From: Apoderus coryli
Taxonomy: Eukaryota > Arthropoda > Insecta > Coleoptera > Attelabidae
Direction of reading: 5' to 3'
Length of the DNA: 64,000 nucleotides
Assembly: GCA_911728435.2 (NCBI GenBank)
Contig: OU452205.1
Coordinates: forward strand, 2,361,760-2,425,759
Position 1 is the stretch's first letter, and every line of letters begins with the position of its first letter. Of this stretch, positions 44,330-57,600 are shown piece by piece. Under the pieces are notes generated by a model. It was not told where the DNA came from. It saw only the letters and a program-made list of their open reading frames with translations, and ran no database searches. Position numbers and translations under genes: made by a program.

Positions 44330-45585
44330 CAGTGTTGTTATTGCTATTACAATTGTAACAAATCTATTACTTTTTATATCGTCTATTACTTTATTACGAC
44401 ATTTGTCTAATTTGATAGAATCTATTATTTTTTACGGATTCTATTACTTTTTTATTACTTTCAAACTCAATTAAAATTTGAAAAAAAAAATACTTGTCAA
44501 AATCAAAAACTTTATACATTTTCCTACTAAATATCATTGTCTTTATAAGATATTAGAATATTTAGAATATTAGATATTCCAAATCAGTTAGCTTCAACAT
44601 GGCTTCCTATAATATGCTCTGTAGTGCTTTAATCTTTGACGGGCATAGCTAATAGAGAAGCGCAAGCGCAAGAGATCAAAAAAACTGTCGTTTTATTTTT
44701 TAGCTTTGTGATCAGAAAAGAGAGAGCTGCATTCCAAATCTTAGTCATTTTTAAAAAAAGTCGATACCAATAAAATAAAACATCGTCGTTTGTATTTATG
44801 TCATGTGCCCTAGATCCTACATCTAAATACAGTTTAATACATATCTTTCTTTCTTTTCCAGGGAAATATCTGTGACGGTTTTACGATAATACTGCTACTG
44901 ATTTCAGTATCCAAACGCGTTTGGATTCACTGGTCATGTTCTTTCGCTAAAAACGCATTTTCTGATTCATCCCCCCTTTAGCGCCCATCGCGATCCGGAT
45001 CCGTAATCCCCTTGCCTCTCCGGAATTTAAAAAATATGATTCGTTTCATTCGAACATAAAATTCTAACCTCTGAACCTTTCTAAAATGTAATATTTCATA
45101 ATTATAAACAAACACGTTATAGAAAAAAGAAAAATTCTAGTCTAAAGAGGTTATGCCCCTTTAGACTCGAACTTTTAGGTTAAACTTATCGAGCATTCTT
45201 TTTTTTCTTATCGATAGCAACGAAAAGAATCACGATTCAGAATGCAACAAATCCTGAATAATAAATCATGATCAAGAAAACTAGCGAAATAAAGCAGCTA
45301 TTTATCAGAGATATGAACTATCTCTGGATATTATTAATATAAGATTGTTATGAGGATTGTTCCCACAAGCGTCAGAAACAGTCTGGATTCTGAGCATAAC
45401 GTTGTTGACGTGCGGTTTAATTGGTTTGCGCAGAATCCTGACTGATTCTGACGCTTGTGAAAACAAACCTATAATGTATTTCTATTTGTTACATTTCTAT
45501 TACTTTTTAAACATAAATCTATTACGTTTATTACAATTACACACCATTTTCTATTACTAAAATTTTTTTGCCAGCAACAACACTG
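44330..45585. mobile_element. hAT-like non-autonomous element with CAGTGTTGTT ends
   Basis: It is bounded by the 8-bp duplication CAATAGAC (44322-44329 and 45586-45593), with inverted ends CAGTGTTGTT. Both sides carry many CTATTACTTTT repeats. An internal palindrome lies at 45362-45455 (CACAAGCGTCAGAAACAGTC against its complement). Shared internal tracts tie it to the element at 43433-44239. It has no transposase. Confidence 0.85.
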
Positions 45586-45599
45586 CAATAGACCCTCAG

Positions 45600-46175
45600 T
45601 GGTCGTAGAGGAGGGTCCGGCGCAGACCCACTCATTTTGAACCTACATACCTACCTAGGATCGGAGGTGTTACAATCCTTCATGTCATTGGCGCAGTTCC
45701 TCATTGATCTAGCATTCCTTGTACGGTCCAAAATACATTTTATGCAGACAATACTAATATTTATTACAATCCTGTTACGCAATATGAAGATACGGTGAGA
45801 GATTTACGGGCTTTGGAGACATCGACACATGACTGGTGGATGACACAGAATGTTGGAAACTGTACGATTGTGCACCTCGAAAAATACAACCTGCCTGTGT
45901 CGCTTATTATAAACAGTCAAACCCTCACCGAAGTCGCAGAACAAAAAGATTTGGGTGTTATCTCTGAGAATCTTTAATGGGAAAAGCAAGTAATGAAGGT
46001 CGGTAAAAGATCAAATTCAATGACTTACCTGATAGAATGGGCATTTAATGACCACTCCATCAATATGATTGTCAAATTATAAGTCATAAATACGACCCAT
46101 TCTAGAGTACGCTCAGGCGGTGTGGAGCCCTTATTATGTATGACATGGAACGTGTGCGGGTGAAGATATGTTTTT
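45600..46175 (+). mobile_element. Non-LTR retrotransposon remnant
   Basis: The plus-strand frame from 45795 reads NVGNCTIVHLEKYNLPVSLI and then VAEQKDLGVISENL. After a stop it continues with a MTYLIEWAFNDHSINMIVKL-like tail and ILEYAQAVWSPYY-like residues near 46100. This order matches the post-palm region of a reverse transcriptase. It is heavily decayed. Confidence 0.65.
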
Positions 46176-46389
46176 TTAATGTTTGTTATTTTATATTACC
46201 AGCGATGAAAAAACGTTTCAAATATACATTGTAGAGATTTAAATGCTCTATCGTTTGATATAACATTGGATGACTATTTCCCTCGTCTTAATCTTCACCA
46301 TTGCGTTTATAAACTTTTTTTAGACAATGGTTATGTATATGGCCGTTCATTTCTAGTATCTCATTGTGTGACCATTGTTGATGTGACGA

Positions 46390-46530
46390 ACTGTCACTAT
46401 TCTAGCAATTCGCAATGTTGCCAGGTTAGTATTAATTTACTATATCGACTGATAAATAGAATGAAAAATACAATTTTACGTTATATTTTTTAGAAAGCGG
46501 ATTTTATGTTATAATATAATAGATGTGATG
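46390..46530. repeat. Old relative of the GGTAAACATGCAG palindromic element
   Basis: ATGTTGCCAGGTTAGTATTA and TATATCGACTGATAAATAGA match, on the opposite strand, the subterminal part of the elements at 5813-6794 and 47900-48576. The terminal repeats are absent. Confidence 0.5.
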
Positions 46531-46937
46531 ATTTTTTGTGCTGTTGTAATTAATAACAAATTTTTGGAACACGAAAAATATGGCTGTTTCAATACTTGGA
46601 ATGTTTCTCTCAACGTAGTAGCTCAGTAGGACTGATGTGACATAATCACGTCTCCTATTTGAATAAACCAATTAGGTAATTGGGTTAGTTTAGGATGTTA
46701 TTATACTCCAGCATCCAGCTATGCGATTCTATTTTACGTTCGCGGTGAGTCAAAATCTCTGAAGAAAATAATTAAGAATATATACATAATATATTGTATA
46801 ATAATTATTTTCGATACCCATACTGCTACGAAAGTATCGATACCAACTTGGAATCGTATTAATTAATCGTTCCGCGAATAAATCATTATTCTATGGCTCC
46901 CTCGTTCTCGTTGACCCGTGGATTGTTAAAACACTTA

Positions 46938-47347
46938 CTGGTGATTTATAAACTCGACGTTTGCATTCTGCGCTGTCGTCTGTCGTCCACAGTCCGATTT
47001 CACCATACGTAAGTTGCGTACTTTTATTTATAAACTGCCGTTTCCGTTTACCGTTCAACATAATTTAAGTTTATTTTTTTCCGTCCGCCGTTGGCAACAC
47101 AACCAATAGAAACGCAATAAATTGTCATGTGCACAATTTGAATTTGACAGAAATCAGATGATTCCGTAAATTAAATACCTATTATTTATTAATAATAAGA
47201 ACCAAGAACGAAAGTAAATAAAATAATTATTGATTATGAGTTGAGACAACCGTTCGAAGTTTATAAATAACGATGTCTGTGTAGAACTGTAAACTGCAAA
47301 CGACAACGGCAGCGGTGGACGCAAAGGTAAAGTTTATAAATCTCCAG
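46938..47347 (+). mobile_element. Harbinger-like MITE, intact ends
   Basis: It is bounded by TTA on both sides (46935-46937 and 47348-47350). The inverted ends are CTGGTGATTTATAAAC and CTGGAGATTTATAAAC. A three-base TWA duplication fits PIF/Harbinger. It matches 4014-4472 in the opposite orientation. It is non-coding. Confidence 0.8.
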
Positions 47348-47899
47348 TTAGAAATAACACAAAACATGTTTTTTTGGATGTTTTGTGATAACCATAGATA
47401 AAAAGATAAGGTTATCCTCTGCTGAAAACATATCACTCTTATTTCTAACTTATATTAGCGATTAGCTGTGCTTATACATTAAAACGGGACTGATTATTTT
47501 TATACTTAACACTAATAACAAATGGCGCAAGTGGGATTCCCCGATAAACCTGTGTTCTGTTCTATAATCTATACATATATACATTCCATTAACGAGTTAC
47601 ACATAGAACAAATATAAAGTTCGTGCTTTCTCTAGTCATAAAGTGTTGAGTGTTTTGTATTCGTTATATAATTTATAGTTCAACAGTAAGTTGGTTCGCC
47701 GAATACATCTGCAAAATTGATTTACTTTTACAATATTGTCTTATAGACAATGCTTTTACTTACTATGAATCTTCTCCAGTAAAGTGCCATTTTCTATTCA
47801 AGATTACCTACTTAATCTTTCACAAAATGGAATCCAAGTTTACTTTAAGCTTAAAAACCCACTAAAAATAGATTATTGGTAATCGTGATTTGTAAATTG

Positions 47900-48576
47900 G
47901 GTAAACATGCAGTATAGTTGTACTAAATTATGGTCTGACCGCGCCGCTGCGCAGTCAGACGAGTTCAGATTGTAATCGAAGTGTGGTGTTGCCAAGTTTA
48001 AAAAACATATTATGTTGAAACGGTTAAATATTTGGCGCTTAATTTTTGACCGTGAAATGTAAATGCTACTCTAGGTTATACACCTATTTGTTATATTTAT
48101 GTCGCGTAGTTCGATAGCAGTCATCGTTAGGTAATCATTGCAGGAGGTTGGGGGTAAAATGCTGAGTATCGAAGGTTAGGTAGCAGGCAGGGATGTGTTG
48201 TAAGGGTGTAATAGTAATTATCAGGAAGAGTTAGTAAAGGAGGGTGGGTGTAGAAAGCTGGATTGAGATGAGGTGTAGTAGGCAGATAGTTCTTATATTA
48301 GTTCCATAGCAGTCATTATTACGACAACACATCCCTGCCTGCTACCTAACCTTCCATACTCAGCATTTCACCCCCAGCAATGATATAATAATTACATCCA
48401 CTGTATAAATTTATAATATCATAAAATTGTATTATTCATTCTATCAGTCGATATAGTGAATAGATACCAACCTGGCAACATCGTTAGAGTAGTGACACTT
48501 TTTCACATAAAATTCGTCTGACTGCGCAGCGGCGCGGTCAGACCATAATTTAGTACAACTATACTGCATGTTTACC
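47900..48576. mobile_element. Palindromic MITE with GGTAAACATGCAG ends, copy 2
   Basis: It is flanked by the perfect 8-bp duplication GTAAATTG (47892-47899 and 48577-48584). It has the same ~63-bp inverted ends as 5813-6794, but is about 300 bp shorter because one of the nested internal inverted blocks is absent. It lies about 90 bp upstream of the first coding exon of the next gene. Confidence 0.88.
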
Positions 48577-48668
48577 GTAAATTGTAATTGTACCATCGAA
48601 CAAGATAAGATACAAAAGCCTCAAATGGATGTAGGTACTAAATTTTATTTATTTTAGGTAAAAAATCA

Positions 48669-51600
48669 TGGAACAATCACAGTGGACATCAAATGGCGTG
48701 CCCCCTGAGGGTAAGAATTACAATTTTTGTCTTTTGTAACTTAAGACAGGCACCTATCGGAATCTAGACTCTTGGTAGACCTGCTGATCATGCACAAGGT
48801 GCAGATTTTGTAGCTCTCAATACAGATTTCAGATCCCTAGACCAGCAGTCAGATCACCTTTGTGTCTAAATACATCGAGAATCTGACTGGGGTGCTGAAC
48901 TAGTTTTGATTTTTAACAAATTGTGACAACAAAAATTTTGCCTTTGAAGGTTGTGAACATTAAATTGACTCAAATACAAATAGGTACCTTCTGTTTTTGG
49001 GTAGTTAAGTAAAGGTTCTGCCAAGATATGAGAAAAATTGTCCGTAATTTGCATGATTAGAGGAGTAAATTCAAGACAACGGATATATTCGACAATGGGT
49101 CATAATGTCCGAAATTTTAGGGTTTAGTAAACAATTAAATGACTTAAAAAAGGGTCTGGCATTGTGTTTATTATAATATAGTGTCAGCGCTTGGTTAGTA
49201 CCTGTCAACTAACAACAGATGGCGCTATCATATACCAGAAATTTATTAATGAACGACTGAAGTTGATAACGCCGTCTGTTGTTACATGATGATACTAACC
49301 AAGCGCTGACACACTATATTATAATAAACACAATTATGTTGTTATACCTACTTGGCTTGTTGTAACTGGTAGATGAAGTCCATACCTATTATAATATAAT
49401 TATTTATTTGATTAATACGCTCTAGGAGGCGAGATCGACGCCATATTGAGCTGTTTCGAATCTTTGGATAAACTGAATTTTACACCATTATCAATTGATG
49501 TTTGCCTTCAACCACTCGAACATGTTTTGTGTGAAATGTGTACCGCTCCATCAGATGAGGTAACTATAGCTATTTAATTACGCACAAGTGATTTTAAGGT
49601 TATGCGAGGTTTTATTAATTTACATTACAACAAACAAAATAGTTTTATTCGGTATTTGAAAAGGTACATGGTAGAGGGTTTCAAAATGCGTGTATGCTAG
49701 TCGTTATTGGTAATACCTACGCTTTTGACGGCATCGAGTTTCTCTTAATAATTTTTTCCTAGTAGCAAAATTCAGTTAAGTTTAAAACTTAATTCCGCAG
49801 AATAGGGGATAACGGGAGAAAATAAAAATGAATGCAATATTATTTCTCTTTTTCAATATATTCATTGGTAATCCTAATGCACTTCTCAGATCTATCAATT
49901 CTTATCATAAAAGAAATGTTGAATTTTTGGCCGAAAAGTACACCGAAACGGCTTCCTTCACTTCGTAAATTTCTTCTCAAGAAGTTCATTTTTCATTTTT
50001 GAGAACAAATAATAATCACGCGGGGTCATCTTCTCTAAATATTTAAAACAATTATTGGATAGGTACGAGGCACGTTTTTTTAGTAAGTACCGTTTTGCGA
50101 TTCCGCCGCCGCAGCGCTACGGTCGGCGTTCCGCGCATGCGCGCTGGTTACCTACATCTCTTGTCTACGCACTGACGCCATTACAGTCTGATTCCTCATT
50201 GTATACGTTGTTTACTGAGTGTTTAAGATGCTTCCGACAATCGTGAGTCCGGCTTGTGAAGTACGGGCTGTTATACGATTTCTTAGTGCTAAAGGCGTAA
50301 ACCCGATCGATATTCATCGTGAGATCTGTGAAGTTTACGGACAAAACATTATGAATGATGGAATGGTAAGGAAATGGGTGAGAGCATTTAAAGATGGCCG
50401 TACAAATGTGCATGATGAAGACCGGAGTGGGCGTCCTTCGGTCGTTAATGAAGATTTGGTGCAGAAAGGTGAGAGAAAACAGACGCTTTACAATTTCATC
50501 AATGTGCGACTGCTTTCCTCAATATTCTCGTAGTGTTTTGTATCGCATTGTGACCGAGAACTTGAATTACCGGAAATTGTGTTCACGTTGGGTTCCAAAA
50601 ATGTTGACGGATTTGCACAAAAACCCAACGTTTAGGCAGTGCATTGACTTTCCTTGAGCGGTACCACAATGAAGGTGAAGATTTTTTAGACCAAATTGTT
50701 ACTGGTGACCAAACATGGGTGGCCTACGTCACACCAGAATCGAAACAACAATCCATGGAATGGCGACATTTATCATCACCCAAAAGAGTGAAGTTTAAGC
50801 AAACAATTTCTGCCCGGAAAATCATGTGCACAGTTTTTTGGGACAGAAAAGGAGTATTGCTAGTGGAGTTTCTGCCTCGTAATGAGACAATCAATGCAGC
50901 GTCTTATTGTGAGACATTGAACAATCTGCGTCGTCCAATCCAGAACAAAAGACGTGGCAAGTTGAGTAAGGGTATCGTTTTGCTGCATGACAATGCCCGT
51001 CCACATGTGGCTAATCGGACCAAAGATCTCATCAACTCTTTTAAATGGGAAACTCTAGATCATCCTCCATACAGCCCTGATCTGGCGCCCAGCGACTACC
51101 ATTTGTTCCTGCACTTGAAGAAACACCTGGGTGGTCAGCGTCTTCAAGACGATAACGAAGTCAAAACATTTGTGATACAGTGGTTAACATGTCAGGCGGC
51201 AGAATTTTATGAGGAGGGTATTCAAAAACTGGTGCCACGTTATGACAAGTGCCTCAATATTCACGGAAATTATGTAAAAAAGTAGATTAAGGTACAGGAT
51301 TTCATGTAAAAATAAAATTATTGCGATATCTTTGCACGTCTTTTTTTTAATTCCGAAACGGTACTTACTTAAAAAACATGCCTCGTACAAGGGTGGTTCG
51401 TTTACGAGGAACCAGTACGTTATTTCAGGAGCCATAAATGTTGCAATAAAAAGTTGAATATGTACCAAAATTATTAAGTCTGATTTTATACCTACCTATT
51501 TATGTTATAAATATATAGAGCGTATCTTTATTGTGCGCGAGCTTGCGATCGGGGTCATAAAGCTTCGTTTATGTACGAATGTCATACAAGACTTCAATTA

Positions 51601-54600
51601 AATTGAAATGGGAGCTAAAACTTTTTTTGTATTATTTATTAAGCGTATAAACTATACGTTTTAATTATTACATGCAAAAACATGCTGTAACCAAAAACAA
51701 AATTATTCTCTTCACTATCAGACGAATATATTATGTTTTCTAACACACAATGTGCGCAGTACCACGTCTGTTTTAAACAGAACGGCTACAATTGCGGCAC
51801 AGTTGATAAGAAAACTGTTTTAGAATAGAATAGAAACGTCTTTATTTTTAACTCGGCGAAGGGCAGCAAAGCTGTTTTCTTAACCGAGCATGTATGTTTT
51901 ACAATACATCATTATTCATAACACTAAGCATATAATAATACAGTAAACTACAACTAAAGTAAACTAAAACTAAAGAGACCCACTCCCCATATTAAAATTA
52001 AAATGACATAAATACATTAGAAAATTAACCCCATTATCCACTATTAAAGAGCAATCGATCCTTTAATTTTTTTTAAAAGAGCTGTAACTTAGGTTCAGGA
52101 ACTGTTCTCCAATCTCTGAATTGGGAACCACGTAAGAGAAGGTGCGCTTAAACAGCGTAGTACGGTGGCGAGGTATGTTAAGCAGGTTACAATATCGCGT
52201 AGAACGATTATGGATTGCACATCGAAAAGAAAGTTTTGTACGCAAATATGTGAGATTTCCAGTTTTGAGAAGCTTGTATACGAAGCAAGCAATACGATAT
52301 TATAGTCTGTTGTGAATGTTCAACCATCCCAAAGTAAATAATTTATCACTCACATGGTCTCTCATTCTAAGATTATTTATAAAACGTATGCATGAATTCT
52401 GAATCCGTTGGTTCTATTTTTTGAATGAGTATCCAGGCAAGGACCATACATGATATACGCATAATTGTATTGTGAGAGCACCAGAGATTCACAAAGTTGT
52501 TTTTTTGATTTGCTACCTAAAACTGTCTACTTCTATATAAATTCCTAAGTGATATAATAGACTTTTGTACTAATTTACCCACTTGCGTTTTAAATCTAAG
52601 GTCACTATCAAAAACGACGCCCAAATTCCTGGCTTCCCTTACCAAAGGTAAGCCAACGTTATCTACAGCGAAAATCATATTTTGATAAGACCATTCCCGG
52701 TTTGGTCCGAAAAACATAACCAGTGACTTTGATGGATTAACCTTTAAACCACTTTTTGTGGAATATTCGTAAATGCTTTTGAGATAATTGTTTATTTTTT
52801 CGACTGCAAGTTGACTTTGTTCTAATGAAAAACTAGTGTATAGCTGCGTGTCATCCGCATATCTCTGCATGTTACAATCCCTCGCGAACCGATCCATATC
52901 AAATGTATATATCAAAAACAACAGGGGTCTTAGAATTGATCCCTGTGGTACACCCCTCGTAAGCAGGAGTGGATCAGATACTTTACCTTCTAACTGAACA
53001 CGCTGATATCTATTGGACAAGTAGCTTTCAAAAAAACGTACACTATTGTTATGAAACCCATAGTAATGTAGTTTAGCAGATAGAATAACACTCTGTCAGC
53101 AGGTACTTAATCAATTTTCATTCTGTTTTAGAAACGAGGATTAATCCTCTATTTCCATAATTCGTCTGATCATTTCTCCACAACGTTTTGGACAGAAATG
53201 AATATCGCAGAAAATGCCAACATTGTAAATAAAAATTTTCATGTCATCGCATGGAATATTGAAATGACTTATCATCACAGTGCTTTAGAAGGTGCCTTAT
53301 TGTTTAATGAGAGTTTATCTGTTTCCATTGAACTTTTGCGTGAGAAGAAAGCAGCTGCTATTGTTTTACTTCCTATAGAAAACACGATTACGCTATTCAC
53401 AATACTTAGAGGATCGAAGACAAAAGGGCGTGATATCATGAATACAATATATAATGCAATTATGTTTATGGTTGAAGAGTGCAAAAATCGAGAGCCATCA
53501 ATAAATCGTAGTAATACAAGAGGTTGGCTTAGGTTTGTTGATTTGTTGTCAATAAAATAATTATAATGAGTTTTAGATTTGGAGATTGAAGCGATAACCA
53601 GCTGTATTGAATCTTTTGAGCGAATGAATATTAAACCAATGTTGATTAACATTTGCACAAAACGGCTAGAAACCGTTTTACAAGAAATGTGTTCAGCTCC
53701 TTTGGATCAGGTACTACAATGTATCATTAAATTTTATAAAATAATTTTGAATATCTTTTTTTTAATATTATTTTATTTTGGTCTTGTTATTTTATTTTTT
53801 GTTCGTTGGTGATTGTAATGCCCACTTTGAAAGTTCTGCTCTGGGTAGCGACCCGCGGCTCATGGTCATAAATAATTTTATAGAATTGTTCAATTTGAGA
53901 CAATATAGTAGTATCCTGAATGCGCATGGCAATTTATTAGATCTTGTTCTTTCAAATGTTTCCTGCGATGTTGTTCACGCGCCTGATCCTTTGGTTGATG
54001 AAGACGTCTATCACCCTGCTCTTCAAATATTTTTCTCCCATATTATATCTCCACAAAAGGATTTTCCAGTAAGTTCATTGAATAAAAAATACAATTTTAA
54101 AAAGGCGAATCTCCCTATTTTATATGAACAAGTCCTGCTCAAAGATTGGTCATTCCTTAAGGATATAGAGGACGTCAATATTGCTGTTGCTCAATTCTAC
54201 CATCATTTTAAACATATTTTAGACATGTGTGTTCCGGTTTTTAAATCCCATTCAAAAAAATATAATTACCCTAGCTGGTATACACGCGATATAATATGTG
54301 ACATACGCAACAAGGCAAGAAATTGGCGTAAATGGAAAACTTGCAAATCATTGACGCACTTTAACATTTTTAAAAATCTTCGAGCTACTATAAAGCAGAA
54401 GACCGATGTCGCATATAGAAATTATGTTGCGAGCATTGAGAGCACGGTGAAAAGCGATCCACAGAATTTGTGGAGATTTGTTCAGAGCAGAAGGAGTTGT
54501 TCGAGAATACCGGGAAGTATGGTTGATGTGTCCGGAGAATGTCTTTCTAGTCCGGGGGTATAGTTAATGCATTTGCGACCTTTTTTAGATCTGTTTATGA

Positions 54601-57600
54601 ACAGCCATCAGAGCGCGTGCCTGCGGTTGGTGTACCGTTTGATTCATCAATTTCGGTTGGCATTGTCGATCTTCAGGATGTAATTTCCGCACTGAAAAAA
54701 CTTAAACCTAAAATGACGTCAGGTCCTGATAATATACCATTATTCTTTTTAAGAGACTGTGCTCATGCCTTCGCTGAGCCACTGCACATTTTGATTAACA
54801 AGTCCCTACAGTCTTGCACATTCCCGACTGCTTGGAAGATCTCTCGTATTTGTCCGGTCTATAAATCTGGTGCTAAAGATCATGTTGAGACTTATCGGCC
54901 AATTTCAATTTTGTCTAACTTCTCGAAGATTTTTGAGATGGTCGTGTATGTGAAAGTATTTAATCAAGTCCAAAATCGCATCTCCCAATATGAACATGGA
55001 TTTTTTACTGATCGCTCACCTGTTACCAACCTAACCTGCTTTACTCAGGATATATGCTTAGCTCTCAATAATGGCTTACAAGTTGATGCGATATACACTG
55101 ACTTCTCGAAGGCCTTTGATAGGATCGATCATGTAATACTTATGACTAAGCTGGATATCATGGGCTTTCAACACTGTACTGTTCAATTTTTCAATTCTTT
55201 TCTATCTGACCGCGAGCAATTTGTCGAATTCAGGGATTTTCGATCTTCATCTTTTACTCCTACCAGTGGTGCACCTCAGGGAAGCAATCTAGCTCCACTC
55301 TTATTTGCCATCTATGTAAACGACATTGCTGCTGAAGTCTCTAGCGACTATCTTTTGTTCGCCGATGATTTGAAATTGTATAGACCAATTGCTACCGAGG
55401 ACGACTGCATATGCTTGCAACGGGATCTCGGTGAACTTGAAAAATGGTGCATTAGGAACAGGCTTCCGCTCAACGTCAGTAAGTGCAAACTCATGTCATT
55501 TACCAGACGACAGAGTGTAATTAGTTTCAATTATACGCTGAATGGTGTTGTTCTTGAATCTTGTGAGTCAATAAAGGACTTGGGAGTGATCATGGATAGT
55601 GAAATGACGTTTGATACTCATATTGACTCTATTTCACAAAGCGCGATCCGAATGATGGGTTTTATTCTCCGCTCAACTACTGATTTTCAGGATATTGACT
55701 GTCTGCTTTAGCTGTACGTGAGTTTTGTCCGCTCTAGATTGGAATATGCCTCTTTTGTATGGTCTCCTTTATACCAGGTACACATCAATAAATTGGAGCG
55801 TATTCAAAGAAAATTTTAAAAAATTTTAGCTTTTAAGATCGATGGATGTTTCCCAGTCAGGGGCATTGACCATAATATATTGTTAAACAGATTTATTGTT
55901 AATTCATTGGTTTTTCGTAGAGATTGGGCTGGTCAAATATTCCTGTTTAAGCTTATAAACGGCATAATTGACTCCCCTCGCCTTCTGGAACAACTGCCCT
56001 TTAATTTACCGCAATTCTTTTCTCGAACGATGAATTTATTTAGAGTGCTGTACATTACTTTGACGGGTCACTGTGGTTTTCCATTGTTATTATATTTTTG
56101 CGAAACTTTAGGGATATTATACCTTATGAGGATTTCTATACAACAAATTGTACTGTTAAACGATGCCTAATCAAAACAGTGTTAAATTAATCTGATTTTG
56201 AATCTCATTTTAGCGACGGGGCTTGCTACTTTACTTCCACAATTCCACAGATAAGTTCTCAACAACGTTCTGGAAAGCACTAAATACACCACAACAAGCG
56301 AGCACCTTAAATCAAAAGTTTTATGTTATCACATGGCATGTGGAGATGACCCAGTTTCATGATGTCCTAATACAAACCTTAAAAGCAACAGGAACGCTAT
56401 TCGAAATCAAGGACATTTTAAAAAATAAGGAATCAGCAGCTTTCCTAATTTTGCCAATTGAAAAGTCAATTAATTTAATGAGTGTCATTAGACGGTCAAA
56501 GGCTAATGAAAACAACATTATTGAAGCTATAAGTAATGCCGAGTCATTATTGAGTGAGGAGTGTGAAAATGAATTGAAGTTATTGCAAATTGCTAATGGT
56601 AATGTAAAGTTATTTATATTATTTGTTTGTATAGTTAAAACGATACAACTTTCAAGATTCGGACCTTTATAACGGTATATACTAATATAACTATACCGTG
56701 CTTTATTCGTTTTAAAACTTGCCGCCCCTTCAGTTCTTGGTAATTTTGCAATGAATCCTAACAATTAGTTAGGAACTAATTCCAAAAGTAGCCAAGTTAA
56801 CTAGCATTTCTGCTGGTTCTGTGCATAAGGTATATTCTTCTTCTCTAGGTGCCTTGCCCTACACGGACGTTGGCTATCATCAAAGCTATTTGCACCTTGT
56901 TAACTGCTCTCCTGAATAAGGTACATGTGTTTACTCCAAACCACTCGCGCAAGTTCTTAAGTCAAGAATGTCTTCTTCTCCCCGGTCCTCTTTTACCTTC
57001 TACTTTTCCCTGGAGTATGTTCTGTAAGACTCTGTATTTCGTATTTCTCATGATGTGGCCAAGATATTCTAGTTTGCGCTTTTTTATTTCATACATGATT
57101 TCCCTGTCTTTGCCAAGTCTTTCCAGAACTGTGATGTTGCGCACTTTATCAGTCCAGGGTATTCTCTACTTATAACTGTCAACCTGTTGTAGACGTATTC
57201 CATTGGCTGTCAGGTTGGTCTTAGGGCTATTCTTTCTGCTTATTACCATCACCTTTGTCTTTTTGACATTTAGTCTTAATCCTGCCTCCAGACTTCTTTG
57301 ATTTATGCTATCTATCAAAGACTGCAGTTCAACCTCACTAGTTGCTAACAACACTGTATCGTCTGCATATCGCAAATTATTTATCACCTGTCCGTTCACA
57401 ATAATGCCTTCAGTTTTTTCGTCAAGGGCGTCGTTAAAAATCTTCTCAGAGTATAAATTGAAGAGAATCGGTGATAATATGCAGCCCAGTCTTACGCCCT
57501 TTTTTATCTCTATGCCTTCACTGCTGCTATTTCCTACTTTGATGGATGCTGTTTGTTCCCAGTAAGGTATATACTCAAACAAAATAAGTTCTTTCCGTAG

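Noticed and set aside
53511..53522. Later donor g|gttggc at 53523 for the third UAS-gene exon
   Set aside because: It keeps the same phase but is a poor donor; GTAATA at 53511 is better and matches the GTAATG donor of the duplicate exon.
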